64,000 nucleotides of DNA from Thiohalophilus sp. (GCF_034522235.1 NZ_JAXHLN010000003.1:620001-684000), one strand, 5' to 3'. Counted from the stretch's first letter, positions 1 through 9,329 are shown. Made by a program: numbers and translations. Notes: a model not told the origin generated them from the letters alone.

Positions 1-17
1 CCCGAGTCCGGCCGGAA

Positions 18-2345
18 TTACTTGGTCAGGCTGGCGAACAACATGGGCAATTTCTCCGGCAGCCGGTCCACATGGTCGACGATGGTGTAGTTGTTGGCGC
101 CGAATATCCGCTTCACGTAGTTGTCCGCATCGGGATCCAGCGTCAGGCAGTAGGTGATCACACCCCTGGTATACAGCTCCTCGACAGCCTTCTTTGTGTC
201 GTGACGCAGATGTTGCGGATCGCGCTCGTCGATGTCCGCCGGCTCGCCGTCAGTCACCAGTAATAACAGTTTTTTGTGCTGTTGCTGGCGCAGAAGGTGT
301 TGTCCGGCGTGGCGCATGGCGGCTCCCATGCGGGTGGAAAGCCCGCCCTGCATGCCGGCCAGACGCGATTTAACCTCGTCGTTAAAGTGCTGGTTGAAAT
401 CCTTGAAGCGCATGTACTGCACATCATGCCGACCGTCGGAGGCAAAGCCGTGAATGGCAAAGGGATCACCGATACCGTTGATAGCAGTGGCTACCAGTGC
501 ACAGGCTTCCTTGGTCAGCTGCAGGACGGTCTTGTCCGAGCCTTCCACGGTTTCGTTGGTGGACTCGGAGAGATCCAGCAGTACCGCGACGGCCAGGTCG
601 CGGGTCTGGATGACATTGCGCATGGTGATGCGTGGGTTGGGCTGCTCGCCCATGCGAATGGCGATCATGGCGTCGATGGCGGCATTGATGTCGATCTCGT
701 CGCCGTCTTCCATGTTGCGCATGCGCTGCACGCCCTCGGGCTGCAACATATCGATGATCTGCTTGATCCGAAAGGCAATCGGTTTGTATTCGAGCAGAAT
801 GTCCTCGATCTCTTCGGGATCGCCTTTTTTCGGGCGGTGCTCGTAGAGCGTGACCCAGTCGGGACGGTTCAGCTGCACCTGGTAATCCCATTCCTGATAG
901 TGGAAAGGATCGGAGATCGCCTCCTTGCCTTCCAGCTCGTTGATGGTGCAGCCTTCCTGATCGAGCCAGAAGGGCGTTTCCAGGCGCCAGATCTCCTGGG
1001 CATCGTCACCGGCCAGCTCGCAGTCGAGTTCGTTGACCATTTCCATGACACTGACGGTTTTTCTGACCTGGCGCTGGCTGGCCGGAATGTATTCGATCCC
1101 TTCTTCCCAGTTCAGCTCCTCGAATTCCCAGACGAAACGGTTGTCGTCACGATAGGGAATGCGGATCTGCTCCAGAATACGCAGGCTGGGAACGTCCTTG
1201 CGTTCGGCAAAGAGATTGAACAGCTCGAGACCGATGTGCCAGGAGAAGCTGTTGTTGTCCTTGTTCTCTTCGATATTGGTATGGAATTTCTCCGCCAGGG
1301 CATTGAGTGCTTCGTCGTCGGATTTGACGGCGGGGTCCAGCAGCATGTGGGCAAAGCGTTCCAGCACCGGCACGGTCGGGTGTTCGGCCCGGCCCTCGTA
1401 CTCGATCGACATCAGCGCCTCCCACAGATTTCTGAGACCGGGGAAAGCCTGCATGGCGTGATATTCGACCCGCGCATCCTCGACCAGACCGATGAAAAAC
1501 ATCTGCGCCGGGCTCAGCCCTTCGGCGGAAATGCGCGAGCTGGTGTAGCAGACATGCGCCGCCAGGTGCGCGGCGATGGCGCGGTACAGTTCCAGGCCGC
1601 TGATCTCGCCGATGGGATCGACCGCGTCGGGCAGGTGCAGCACATGATGATCGATATAGGGCTTGAAGCCTTCGTGATCGGCGGCCGCCGGGCGCACGAA
1701 GAAGTCGCGGCCCCACAGGGCGCGCAGATAGAAGTTCAGCTTGCGCTGGGTATCCACGAACAGCGTGCCGCGGCGTTCCTTCTGCAGCATGGCCAGACTG
1801 TCCTGGGTGTCCAGGTTGAAGTAGTTGACCAGGTTGTTGAGATCCTTGCGATAGGCCTCGGCACCGTACAGGGCCCAGCGCTTGAGACCGGAGAGGGTCA
1901 GTTTGCTCAGCAGCTCATCGATATGTTGCAGCATCGGACGCAGGCCGCGTGAAGCCTTGGCGGACAACTGATGCAGCAGCCCCAGATAGCCGCGCAGCAG
2001 TTCCGGATCGCCCAGGCGCCGTGCGGCGGTGGGCAGGCTGGAGAACATCAGCGAGATCACCTCGCCCGAGGTCATCGAAGAGAGCTTCATGGCGGCGGCG
2101 ACGATTTCCGGAATCACATCCTCGCCGCACTCCTTGACCACCAGGGGCATCTCTTGCAGATAGGATATGACCACATCCTTGCCCCGGCCCAGGTTGCACA
2201 GGCCCTTGGCACCTTCCAGGTAATCGCGCAAACCGGCCGGCGACATGACACGGGACGCTTCGTGAAACGTGCTTTCAAACGTGTCCCGCACTTCCGGCGC
2301 GGCTTCCTGCAAATATTCTTTATATTCGTCAAGATTGATAGACAT
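18..2345 (-). CDS. cbbO: CbbO, RuBisCO activase partner with von Willebrand A domain
   Basis: CbbO forms a motor complex with the AAA+ protein CbbQ that removes inhibitory sugar phosphates from Form I RuBisCO (known for the family). The protein is 775 residues long, usual for CbbO. Its C-terminal part is a VWA domain with a MIDAS-type DLSES motif near residue 590 and a later LLVTDGEP segment; the N-terminal 500 residues match no common domain I recognise. A GTG at 2354 overlaps the stop of the upstream permease gene, but the GAGGGG ribosome-binding site abuts that GTG and lies 9 nt before the ATG at 2345, so the ATG is preferred. It is the last gene of the cbbL operon, separated from cbbQ by a methyltransferase and a permease gene. 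Confidence 0.93.
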   Translation of the reverse strand: MSINLDEYKEYLQEAAPEVRDTFESTFHEASRVMSPAGLRDYLEGAKGLCNLGRGKDVVISYLQEMPLVVKECGEDVIPEIVAAAMKLSSMTSGEVISLMFSSLPTAARRLGDPELLRGYLGLLHQLSAKASRGLRPMLQHIDELLSKLTLSGLKRWALYGAEAYRKDLNNLVNYFNLDTQDSLAMLQKERRGTLFVDTQRKLNFYLRALWGRDFFVRPAAADHEGFKPYIDHHVLHLPDAVDPIGEISGLELYRAIAAHLAAHVCYTSSRISAEGLSPAQMFFIGLVEDARVEYHAMQAFPGLRNLWEALMSIEYEGRAEHPTVPVLERFAHMLLDPAVKSDDEALNALAEKFHTNIEENKDNNSFSWHIGLELFNLFAERKDVPSLRILEQIRIPYRDDNRFVWEFEELNWEEGIEYIPASQRQVRKTVSVMEMVNELDCELAGDDAQEIWRLETPFWLDQEGCTINELEGKEAISDPFHYQEWDYQVQLNRPDWVTLYEHRPKKGDPEEIEDILLEYKPIAFRIKQIIDMLQPEGVQRMRNMEDGDEIDINAAIDAMIAIRMGEQPNPRITMRNVIQTRDLAVAVLLDLSESTNETVEGSDKTVLQLTKEACALVATAINGIGDPFAIHGFASDGRHDVQYMRFKDFNQHFNDEVKSRLAGMQGGLSTRMGAAMRHAGQHLLRQQQHKKLLLLVTDGEPADIDERDPQHLRHDTKKAVEELYTRGVITYCLTLDPDADNYVKRIFGANNYTIVDHVDRLPEKLPMLFASLTK

Positions 2346-2350
2346 GGGAC

Positions 2351-4135
2351 TCACCCCTCTTTCGGTTCAGGATGAAGAGAGGAAACCGGCCCGGCTTCGG
2401 GCACAGTTTCACACTCCTTGAAAATGCGTTTGTCACAACGGGTACAGGTTGACTTGTTCAGGTTGTCAAAAATGTGTCGAATGGCGTCCTGCTTGGAGGC
2501 AAAGAAATGATCTTCACCAATGGCTTCTATAAAGTGTCCCTTGCGCAGAAATCGGCAGACCCGGCTTTTGTTATCCGTAAAGTACAATCCGCCGCCACGT
2601 TGTTTGAGGCGCTGTGCCTCCTGCACCAGCATCTCGGCGCCGGCCATGTCGATAAAGTTGATGCCGGTGGAGATAATCAGAATATGATTAATTCCTTCCT
2701 CATCCGAGATATGGTTCAGCAGGCGCTGGATGTTGGTCAGCGAGCCGAAGTAGATCGACATGTCGATACGGATGATCTTCAGTTGCGGGCACTGGGCCAG
2801 CGGCTTTTTCTCGACATTGGTCAGACTGTGTTTGGGGGTGGCGGGATCCGGCGCCAGCGTAATCACCTCCGGCGTGGAGGTGCGGCTCAGGAAAATCACC
2901 AGCGACAGGATGACCCCCAGATAAATAGCGAATTCCAGGTGCAGGAACAGTGTGGCGAAGAAAGTCACCAGCAAAATCGCGGTTTCCGAGCGACTGACCT
3001 GCAGGATTTTTTTTATATGATGAAAATCGACCAGGTTATAGGCGACCAGCAGAATAATCCCGCCCATGGTGGCGATGGGCAAATAGGCCATCAGGGGCGC
3101 AATCAGTAATACGATCGCCATCAGAATAATCGCGGCGAAGATGGCCGACATCGGGGTGTACGCCCCGGCGGCGTAGTTGATCCCGGAGCGGGTAAAGGAA
3201 CCGGATCCGGCGTAACTGGAGAAGAAACTGCCGACCATGTTGGACAGGCCCTGTCCGATAAATTCCTGGTTACCGTCGATTTGCTGATGGGATTTGGCGG
3301 CGATCGCGCGGGAAATAGACACCGCCTCGATCAGACCCAGCAGGGCCACGGCAAAGGCCTGCGGGGCCAGTTCCCGAATCGCGGCAAAGGAAAAATCGGG
3401 TGAGGACAGTGGCGGCAAATGACCGGGGATCTCGCCAATCATGGCCAGGCCGGCGGCTTCGCCGCCCAGCTCAAGCGCCAGCAGGCTGCCGGCGATCATG
3501 GCCAGTAACAGATTGGGCAGGGACGGAAGAAACCGCTTGATCAGGACCGCCACGATCAACGTGAAGGCGGCCACGCCGAACACCAGCGGATCCAGTTGTT
3601 CCAGGTGGCTGAACAGATCCATCCAGACATGGACAAAGGACTCGCCTGCAGGCACATGGATGCTGGTGATATGTTTCATCTGACTGGTGGCAATCAGCAC
3701 GGCCGCGCCGGCGGTAAAGCCGATAACCACCGTGTGCGAGACGAAGTTAACCAGCGTGCCGAGTCGGGCCAGCCCAAAGGCGAACTGGTAGACGCCGGCC
3801 AGAAAGGTCAGCGTTAATGCCAGTTGAATAAACTCGGTACTCCCGGGTTCGGCGTGTCCGCTCAGGGTGCTGAACACGACAATGGAAATAGCCGTGGTCG
3901 GCCCCGATATCAGATGGCGCGAGGATCCGAACAGTGCGGCAACGATCGGGGTGACCATCGCGGTATACAGGCCGTACTGTGGCGGCAGGCCTGCAATGGT
4001 GGCAAATGCCACGCTCTGGGGCAGTACGATTACCGCCCCTGTCAGGCCCGCAATAAGATCGGCGCGCAGGGTATGCCGACCCACCATGGGCCACCAGAGC
4101 AGGAACGGGAAAAGCTTGTCGAACAATGTACTCAT
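2351..4135 (-). CDS. SulP-family anion permease with STAS domain, possible bicarbonate transporter
   Basis: A 594-residue inner-membrane permease. The N-terminal 400 residues are strongly hydrophobic with typical SulP segments, including LPQSVAFATIAGLPPQYGLY near residue 40 and GPTTAISIVVF. A STAS domain follows at about residues 450-560. SulP proteins carry sulfate, bicarbonate or other anions. The position between cbbQ and cbbO suggests dissolved inorganic carbon uptake, as proposed for SulP genes next to cbb loci in other autotrophs, but sequence alone cannot exclude sulfate. The last 35 residues are unusual: they hold a CTRCDKRIFKEC cluster that could bind metal. The gene ends 5 nt before the cbbO ATG, suggesting coupled translation. 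The start ATG lies 7 nt after the methyltransferase stop codon. Confidence 0.88.
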   Translation of the reverse strand: MSTLFDKLFPFLLWWPMVGRHTLRADLIAGLTGAVIVLPQSVAFATIAGLPPQYGLYTAMVTPIVAALFGSSRHLISGPTTAISIVVFSTLSGHAEPGSTEFIQLALTLTFLAGVYQFAFGLARLGTLVNFVSHTVVIGFTAGAAVLIATSQMKHITSIHVPAGESFVHVWMDLFSHLEQLDPLVFGVAAFTLIVAVLIKRFLPSLPNLLLAMIAGSLLALELGGEAAGLAMIGEIPGHLPPLSSPDFSFAAIRELAPQAFAVALLGLIEAVSISRAIAAKSHQQIDGNQEFIGQGLSNMVGSFFSSYAGSGSFTRSGINYAAGAYTPMSAIFAAIILMAIVLLIAPLMAYLPIATMGGIILLVAYNLVDFHHIKKILQVSRSETAILLVTFFATLFLHLEFAIYLGVILSLVIFLSRTSTPEVITLAPDPATPKHSLTNVEKKPLAQCPQLKIIRIDMSIYFGSLTNIQRLLNHISDEEGINHILIISTGINFIDMAGAEMLVQEAQRLKQRGGGLYFTDNKSRVCRFLRKGHFIEAIGEDHFFASKQDAIRHIFDNLNKSTCTRCDKRIFKECETVPEAGPVSSLHPEPKEG

Positions 4136-4142
4136 GAAAGCC

Positions 4143-4724
4143 TTATCTGGTTGCCATCGCGACGGTATAGTGCTTGCCCTGCTTCAGTTTCTTGTAGTTG
4201 CCAAATATCTCTTTAAAGTTGCGCTCGATATATTTGCGCAGGCCGGTGATGGTGACTACATAAAACCGCCCGCCGGGTTTCATCTGTTGCCGGGCATCAT
4301 GCATGAACAGGGTCAGCATTTCGTTGCCCACCTTGGCCGGCAGATTGGAGGCGATCACATCAAAGCGGCGCTCGCGGATCCGGTCGAAACCGTTACTCAA
4401 CAGCGCCTCGGCATTGGTGATCCGGTTGAGCGCAATATTTTTCTGCGCGTAGTCGATCGCCACGTAATCCCTGTCGACCAGTGTCGTATTGCCTTGCGGC
4501 GCCAGTCTGGCCAGCGTCAGCCCGATGGGGCCGTAACCGCAACCCAGATCCAGGCAGTCATCATCCGGGTTGATGTCGACGTAATCCAGTAACAGCAGTG
4601 AGCCTTCGTCCACCTCGCGGGGCGAGAAGGTGCCCCAGGTGGAGTGGAAGGTCAGCGGCTGTCCGCGCAGGGTCGCATTGAAGACAATGTCCTCGCGCAG
4701 CTTGTCGATTGATTCCCTGTTCAT
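4143..4724 (-). CDS. class I SAM-dependent methyltransferase (MTS/RsmC-like fold)
   Basis: This 193-residue protein has the S-adenosylmethionine motif DLGCGYGPIG at residues 59-68 and an acidic loop at VDRD, as in the MTS (small methyltransferase) family that includes RsmC and archaeal MJ0882. The catalytic NPP(Y/F) motif of base N-methyltransferases is replaced by SNLPA at residues 126-130, so the substrate may not be a nucleic-acid base amine. It sits inside the cbb operon, between cbbQ and the SulP permease, 7 nt before the latter. This is not a usual cbb operon gene. A role in modifying RuBisCO or a carbon-uptake protein would be speculation; rRNA or small-molecule methylation is equally possible. 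Confidence 0.82.
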   Translation of the reverse strand: MNRESIDKLREDIVFNATLRGQPLTFHSTWGTFSPREVDEGSLLLLDYVDINPDDDCLDLGCGYGPIGLTLARLAPQGNTTLVDRDYVAIDYAQKNIALNRITNAEALLSNGFDRIRERRFDVIASNLPAKVGNEMLTLFMHDARQQMKPGGRFYVVTITGLRKYIERNFKEIFGNYKKLKQGKHYTVAMATR

Positions 4725-4734
4725 GGCCTCTCAA

Positions 4735-4803
4735 TTAACGCAGAGGGTCGCAGAGACGCAGAGAAAAAAATAATATCTTCTCCTCGCGCTTCGCGTCATC
4801 GCC
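4735..4803. repeat. degenerate 8-mer inverted repeat (family B)
   Basis: The left arm carries repeats of GCAGAG-type units beginning TTAACGCAGAGG. A weaker, eroded right arm reads CTCGCGCTTCGCGTC. It fills the gap between cbbQ and the methyltransferase gene. Related copies are at 22052, 31401, 33832, 34919, 37110 and 42889. Confidence 0.7.
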
Positions 4804-4863
4804 ACGGGTAAAAATTGCATTGTATCTCAACAACCGGCACCAATGCCGGGTGTCAATGCCACC

Positions 4864-5676
4864 TTATTTTACAAAGAAGGTGTTGACCGCCGCTTCCAGA
4901 GTTTCGCGCATGTCCGGATCGTCGGTCAGCGGGGTAACCAGGGTCATGATGCAGGCCGCAACCGGTTCCACGCCCTTGTTGATCAACTGACCCGCGTAAA
5001 CCAGCAGGCGGGTGGAGATCCCTTCGTCCAGGCCGTGCCCTTTGAGGTTACGGGCGCGATGGGCGATCTGGACCAGCTTGCCGGCGGTCTCGCTGTCGAT
5101 GCCGGTTTCCTGGGCGACGATCTCGGTTTCGTCCTTTTCGTCCGGATAGTCAAAGTCCAGCGCACCGAAACGTTGCTTGGTGGACTGTTTGAGATCCTTC
5201 ATCAGGCTCTGGTAGCCGGGGTTGTAGGAGATAACCAGCTGGAAATCCTCATGCGCCTCGATCAGCTCGCCTTTTTTGTCCAGCGGCAGGGAACGGCGAT
5301 GGTCGGTCAGCGGATGGATGATAACAGTCGTATCCTGACGTGCCTCGACGATTTCATCCAGGTAGCAGATGGCACCGATACGGGCGGCGGTCGTCAAGGG
5401 GCCGTCCTGCCATTTGGTACCGTCCTTGTCGAGCAGGAAACGGCCGACCAGATCCGAGGCGGTCATGTCCTCGTTACAGGCGACGGTGATCAGGGGTTTT
5501 TGCAGCTTCCAGGCCATGTATTCGACAAAACGGGATTTACCACAGCCGGTCGGTCCCTTGAGCATCATCGGCATGCGGGCCTTGTAAGCCGCTTCATAGA
5601 GTTCGACTTCGTTTTCCACCGATTTGTAGAACGGTTCCTGGGTGATTTTGTATTGCTCGACATTGTTTTTACTCAT
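4864..5676 (-). CDS. cbbQ: CbbQ, MoxR-type AAA+ ATPase, RuBisCO activase motor
   Basis: The protein has 270 residues with a Walker A motif GPTGCGKS at 41-48 and a Walker B segment CYLDEIVEA around 104-112, typical of the MoxR branch of AAA+ ATPases. In the CbbQO system the CbbQ hexamer hydrolyses ATP and CbbO links it to RuBisCO (known). Length and order after cbbLS fit Form I cbbLSQ operons. An intrinsic terminator lies between cbbS and this gene, so expression relative to cbbLS is probably lower or uses a second promoter. The cbbO partner lies two genes downstream, and no carboxysome shell genes are seen in the window. Confidence 0.95.
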   Translation of the reverse strand: MSKNNVEQYKITQEPFYKSVENEVELYEAAYKARMPMMLKGPTGCGKSRFVEYMAWKLQKPLITVACNEDMTASDLVGRFLLDKDGTKWQDGPLTTAARIGAICYLDEIVEARQDTTVIIHPLTDHRRSLPLDKKGELIEAHEDFQLVISYNPGYQSLMKDLKQSTKQRFGALDFDYPDEKDETEIVAQETGIDSETAGKLVQIAHRARNLKGHGLDEGISTRLLVYAGQLINKGVEPVAACIMTLVTPLTDDPDMRETLEAAVNTFFVK

Positions 5677-5810
5677 GGCATAACTCCCGAGTTGCGTGTC
5701 TTAAAATAGTATTAACGCGGCATTGCAAAAGCGGCTGCGCCGCGATTATGTTTATCGCACAAAGGTGTTCTTGCCCTCTGCTTGCCGGGGTAATAATACT
5801 TCAGGTCGTA

Positions 5811-5849
5811 AAATAAAAAGCCCCTGTCCGCACGAGTCGGGCAGGGGCG
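5811..5849 (-). terminator. intrinsic terminator after cbbS
   Basis: On the minus strand a GC-rich stem (GCCCCTGCCCG pairing with CGGACAGGGGC, positions 5820-5848) is followed by a T-rich tract (complement of AAATAAAAA at 5811-5819). It lies 130 bp past the cbbS stop and before cbbQ, so it probably sets a high cbbLS to low cbbQ ratio by partial termination. Confidence 0.8.
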
Positions 5850-5884
5850 TTGTTCTGGAAACGCCGCACCTTACCTACCATGGT

Positions 5885-5970
5885 ATTATCGCGGCGTACC
5901 GTACATCCTGTACATCGCGGCTCCTGTGCGTCCATGCACCCGCCGCATACCATACATCCTGTATATAACC
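5885..5970. repeat. short dyad repeats with ACATCCTGTA-type units
   Basis: The stretch holds two related segments with TACATCCTGTACATCG and CATACATCCTGTATA and a GCGTCCATGCACCC unit between them. The same kind of sequence (CGTCCCTGTACGTCG or CTTCCCTGTGCGTCG) occurs inside repeat blocks near 37150 and 45665. No ORF is evident. With the terminator at 5811 this accounts for most of the 300-bp cbbS-cbbQ gap. Confidence 0.5.
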
Positions 5971-5980
5971 CTGCCTGGTA

Positions 5981-6340
5981 TCAGGCCTTTATTTCGCCGC
6001 GGAAGATAACCATTGAAGCACCCTGTGACTGGGCATAGTTGTCATAACCGATCAGACGCACGTGATTTTTCGGGTGCGCCTTGTGGCAGGCTTCTGATTC
6101 AGCCAGGATCTTGTCCACGTCGGTTTCACCGAACATGGGCAGCTTCCACATGTACCAGTAATGGTCAAAGGCATTTTCCGGCTCGGTATGTTCAATAGCC
6201 GGGTTCCAGCCCTGGTCGACGATGTACTGAACCTGCTTCTTGATATTGTCCTTGGACATCTCAGGCAGGTAAGAGAAGGTCTCAAATTTACGGCTTGAGG
6301 TATCGGTCAAGCTTGATTTGTAGTCTTGCATATCGCTCAT
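5981..6340 (-). CDS. cbbS: RuBisCO small subunit
   Basis: A 119-residue Form I small subunit that builds the L8S8 holoenzyme with CbbL. Recognisable family segments are the early [11 protein letters not shown], the central [11 protein letters not shown] with [14 protein letters not shown], and the C-terminal [19 protein letters not shown] ribosome-binding site lies about 8 nt before the ATG at 6340. It follows cbbL by 130 bp, a gap occupied by an inverted-repeat element, and is followed by an intrinsic terminator. Confidence 0.97.
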   Translation of the reverse strand: MSDMQDYKSSLTDTSSRKFETFSYLPEMSKDNIKKQVQYIVDQGWNPAIEHTEPENAFDHYWYMWKLPMFGETDVDKILAESEACHKAHPKNHVRLIGYDNYAQSQGASMVIFRGEIKA

Positions 6341-6401
6341 GTCTTTATCTCCAAATTCAGTTTCAAATTCTTCACCGTTCTTTAATGAACGCTCTGGAAT
6401 T

Positions 6402-6472
6402 CAGTGACGAGTGCCGAGTTACGAGTAACGAGGGGTATGTCCTCGTCACTCGTTCCTCGTGACTCGGCCCTG
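6402..6472. repeat. heptamer inverted-repeat element (family A) between cbbL and cbbS
   Basis: The left arm contains ACGAGTG/ACGAGTA-type heptamers, and the right arm carries the complement (CTCGTCACTCG) ending CTCGGCCCTG. Seen from cbbL, the element begins with CAGGGCC in the base directly after the TAA stop. The same junction TAA|CAGGGCC occurs after speD at 41808. Confidence 0.85.
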
Positions 6473-7891
6473 TTATTTGTGGGAAACATCCAGCTTGTCG
6501 ACGGTGTCGAATTCGAACTTGATTTCCTTCCAGGTTTCCATCGCCATCTTGAGTTCCGGGCTGTGCTTGGCGGCTTCGGTAAGAATTTCCTTACCTTCTT
6601 TCTCAATCTCGCGGCCCTGGTTACGGGCTTCGACACAGGCTTCAACGGCAACACGGTTGGCCGCGGCGCCGGCTGCGTTACCCCAGGGATGACCCAGTGT
6701 ACCGCCACCGAACTGCAGCACGGAGTTGTCACCGAAGATGGAGACCAGTGCCGGCATGTGCCAGACGTGGATACCACCGGAGGCAACAGCGAAGGCGCCC
6801 GGCATGGAACCCCAGTCCTGGTCGAAGAAGATACCGCGTGAACGGTCTTCCTTGACGTAGCTTTCACGTAGCATGTCGATCCAGCCCAGAGTGGATTCAC
6901 GGTCGCCTTCCAGCTTGCCGACTACGGTGCCGGTGTGCAGGTGGTCACCGCCGGACAGACGCAGGATCTTGGTCAGTACGCGGAAGTGGATACCGTGGTG
7001 CGGGTTACGGTCGAGTACGGCATGCATCGCGCGGTGGATGTGCAGCAGCAGGCCGTTGTCACGGCACCACTGGGCCAGACCGGTATTGGCGCAGAAACCG
7101 CCGGTGATATAGTCGTGCATGATGATCGGGGCGCCCAGTTCCTTGGCATGCTCGGCACGCTTGAACATTTCGTCCGGCGTCGGCGCAGTCACGTTCAGGT
7201 AGTGGCCCTTGCGTTCGCCAGTTTCGGCTTCGGCTTTGTGAATGGCTTCCATGACGAAGTCGAAACGCTGACGCCAGCGCATGAACGGCTGGGAGTTGAC
7301 GTTTTCGTCGTCCTTGGTGAAGTCCAGACCACCGCGCAGACCTTCGTAGCAGGCACGGCCGTAGTTCTTGGCGGACAGACCCAGCTTCGGCTTGATGGTG
7401 CAGCCCAGCAGCGGACGACCGTATTTGTTCATGATGTCACGTTCAACCTGGATACCATGCGGCGGACCGTTACAGGTCAAGACGTAGGCAATCGGGAAGC
7501 GAACGTCTTCCAGACGCAGGGCGCGCACGGCCTTGAAGCCGAATACGTTGCCGACCAGCGAGGTGAAGACGTTAACAACAGAACCTTCCTCGAACAGATC
7601 GATCGGATAGGCGATGAAGGCATAGAAACAGGTGTCATCACCCGGTACGTCTTCGATCGCGTAGGCGCGACCCTTATAATGGTCCAGGTCGGTCAGCAGG
7701 TCGGTCCAGACGGTGGTCCAGGTACCGGTGGAAGACTCGGCAGCAACAGCGGCAGCGGCTTCTTCGCGCGGAACCCCTTCCTGCGGCGTGATTTTGAATA
7801 CAGCCAGCAGATCGGTTTCGCTTGGCGTATATTCCGGCATCCAGTATGTTTCGCGGTAGTCTTTTACACCCGCGCTATAGGTCTTGCCCAT
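6473..7891 (-). CDS. cbbL: RuBisCO large subunit, Form I
   Basis: Ribulose-1,5-bisphosphate carboxylase/oxygenase large subunit, 472 residues, carbon-fixing enzyme of the Calvin-Benson cycle. Active-site signatures are intact: TIKPKLG with K167 and K169, GLDFTKDDE with the carbamylated lysine K193 and metal ligands D195 and E196, the HIHRAMH segment, and loop 6 [11 protein letters not shown]. The sequence resembles Form IA. Together with downstream cbbQ and cbbO and no carboxysome genes this suggests the IAq (cytosolic) type, an inference. A strong AGGAGG site precedes the ATG. A promoter and two direct repeats that may bind CbbR lie upstream. Confidence 0.98.
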   Translation of the reverse strand: MGKTYSAGVKDYRETYWMPEYTPSETDLLAVFKITPQEGVPREEAAAAVAAESSTGTWTTVWTDLLTDLDHYKGRAYAIEDVPGDDTCFYAFIAYPIDLFEEGSVVNVFTSLVGNVFGFKAVRALRLEDVRFPIAYVLTCNGPPHGIQVERDIMNKYGRPLLGCTIKPKLGLSAKNYGRACYEGLRGGLDFTKDDENVNSQPFMRWRQRFDFVMEAIHKAEAETGERKGHYLNVTAPTPDEMFKRAEHAKELGAPIIMHDYITGGFCANTGLAQWCRDNGLLLHIHRAMHAVLDRNPHHGIHFRVLTKILRLSGGDHLHTGTVVGKLEGDRESTLGWIDMLRESYVKEDRSRGIFFDQDWGSMPGAFAVASGGIHVWHMPALVSIFGDNSVLQFGGGTLGHPWGNAAGAAANRVAVEACVEARNQGREIEKEGKEILTEAAKHSPELKMAMETWKEIKFEFDTVDKLDVSHK

Positions 7892-7997
7892 GAGGATATC
7901 CTCCTAAGTCGTTTCAAATAATCGTTTACGCCTGCAGCCATTCACGACCGACCATGGTCTAAAAAGTGGATAGCTGCAGGTACCAAGTGGTCGGGGA

Positions 7998-8057
7998 AGT
8001 ATAGACAGCCTATGCATAAAGTAAACTAAATAATAATGATTGGAAGCATAAGGTAAA
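7998..8057 (-). promoter_or_regulatory. cbbL promoter with candidate CbbR sites
   Basis: Read on the minus strand there is a -35 TTTACT (8020-8025), a 16-bp spacer and a -10 TATACT (7998-8003), giving a leader of about 100 nt to cbbL. Two direct copies of GCATAARGTAAA lie at 8014-8025 and 8046-8057, exactly 32 bp (about three helical turns) apart. The first overlaps the -35 box. LysR-type CbbR proteins usually bind such paired AT-rich sites; the assignment is inferred. Confidence 0.55.
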
Positions 8058-8271
8058 GCTTATTCATTGGTGCGCCCGTGAAAGCGGTTTAAACCCTAAT
8101 GGCTGCCTGAATCTGAATCGCCTGCGAGACGATAAGGCAAATTGACTCAAGGGAGGCCGAAGTGTCCCTTATTTAAATCATGTCATCAGGGTGGAATAAT
8201 GCTTTATTAATCACGTATTTACTATAATATGAGAGTTATAGTTTACTGCGACAGCTTACGGATAGCCCGCT

Positions 8272-9192
8272 ATGCACGTCACTCTGCGTCAGTTGAAGGT
8301 TTTTGAGGCCGTTGCCCGGCATCTGAACTATACCCAGGCGGCCCAGGAGCTGCATCTGACCCAGCCCGCCGTTTCCATGCAAATCAAGCAGTTGGAAGAG
8401 TCGGTGGGGTTGCCGTTGTTCGAGCAGATGGGTAAACAGACCTATCTGACCGAAGCGGGACGGGAGATGCACCATTACTGCCGGGCGATCTCCCGCCAGC
8501 TGAGCGAGGCCGAAGAGGTGATCGAGCAGCTCAAGGGGGTGCGGCGCGGGCACCTGGACATCTCGGTGGCCAGTACCGCCAATTATTTTGCCACCCGCCT
8601 GCTGGCCAGCTTTATCAGCCACTATCCCGAAGTCAGTTTCAGCCTGGATGTCACCAACCGCGCCACCCTGTTGCGGCAGCTGGAGCAGAACGACAAGGAT
8701 ATGGTGATCATGGGCAAGCCGCCCGAGGATCAGGGGCTGGAGACCGAGGCCTTCATGGAGAATCCGCTGGTGGTGATCGCGCCACCGGATCACCCGCTGG
8801 CCGGCGAAACGGGGATTTCCCTCAAGCGTCTTGAGGAAGAACCCTTCGTGGTCCGTGAACCGGGTTCGGGCACCTTTATTGCCATGGAGCGCTTTTTTAC
8901 CAAACATGGCATCAACCTCAAAACCGGCATGCAGATGACCAGTAACGAGGCGATCAAGCAGGCGGTGGAAGCCGGGCTGGGACTGGGGATCGTCTCCATT
9001 CATACCCTCGAACTGGAGCTGGAGACCGGCCGACTGGTGGTACTGGATATGGCCGATTTTCCGATTTTGCGCCACTGGTATGTGGTGCACCGTGAGGGCA
9101 AACGGCTCTCGCCTGTGGCTCAGGCTTTCAAGGAGTTTGTTCTGAGCCAGGCCAGTGGTATGGTTTCCCGCGCACACTTGCAGCTTGCTTGA
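8272..9192 (+). CDS. cbbR: LysR-family transcriptional regulator CbbR
   Basis: A 306-residue LysR regulator. The N-terminal helix-turn-helix covers about residues 1-60 (LRQLKVFEAVARHLNYTQAA, then LTQPAVSMQIKQLEE), and the remainder is a periplasmic-binding-like co-inducer domain. It is divergent from cbbL across 380 bp, the usual arrangement for CbbR, which activates the cbb operon in response to metabolites such as RuBP or NADPH (known for the family). A TATAAT box at 8223-8228 lies 44 bp before the ATG. Autoregulation from the shared region is likely. A weak hairpin plus T-run at 9249-9263 may terminate it. Confidence 0.92.
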   Translation: MHVTLRQLKVFEAVARHLNYTQAAQELHLTQPAVSMQIKQLEESVGLPLFEQMGKQTYLTEAGREMHHYCRAISRQLSEAEEVIEQLKGVRRGHLDISVASTANYFATRLLASFISHYPEVSFSLDVTNRATLLRQLEQNDKDMVIMGKPPEDQGLETEAFMENPLVVIAPPDHPLAGETGISLKRLEEEPFVVREPGSGTFIAMERFFTKHGINLKTGMQMTSNEAIKQAVEAGLGLGIVSIHTLELELETGRLVVLDMADFPILRHWYVVHREGKRLSPVAQAFKEFVLSQASGMVSRAHLQLA

Positions 9193-9329
9193 GTCCTGCC
9201 CGCGCCGGGCGCATAATCGATTTACTTACCAATACTTATAATCATTCGCCCGTTCGGGTTTTTCAGCCGTGGTCAGACACCGATGCAATATTCGCTCACT
9301 GACGTTGTAAACATGGGAGTAACTATACG

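Noticed and set aside
276-1952. 558-aa plus-strand frame opposite cbbO, and similar long antisense frames opposite cusA (14173-16023), the receptor gene (20117-21949), copA (25369-27042) and trpE (32478-34043)
   Set aside because: They are antisense shadows caused by high GC and codon bias; no ribosome sites, no recognisable domains, and each lies opposite a well-supported gene.
18-9192. A carboxysome locus
   Set aside because: No csoS or ccm shell genes and no carbonic anhydrase are visible around cbbLS; cbbQ and cbbO alone do not indicate a carboxysome.
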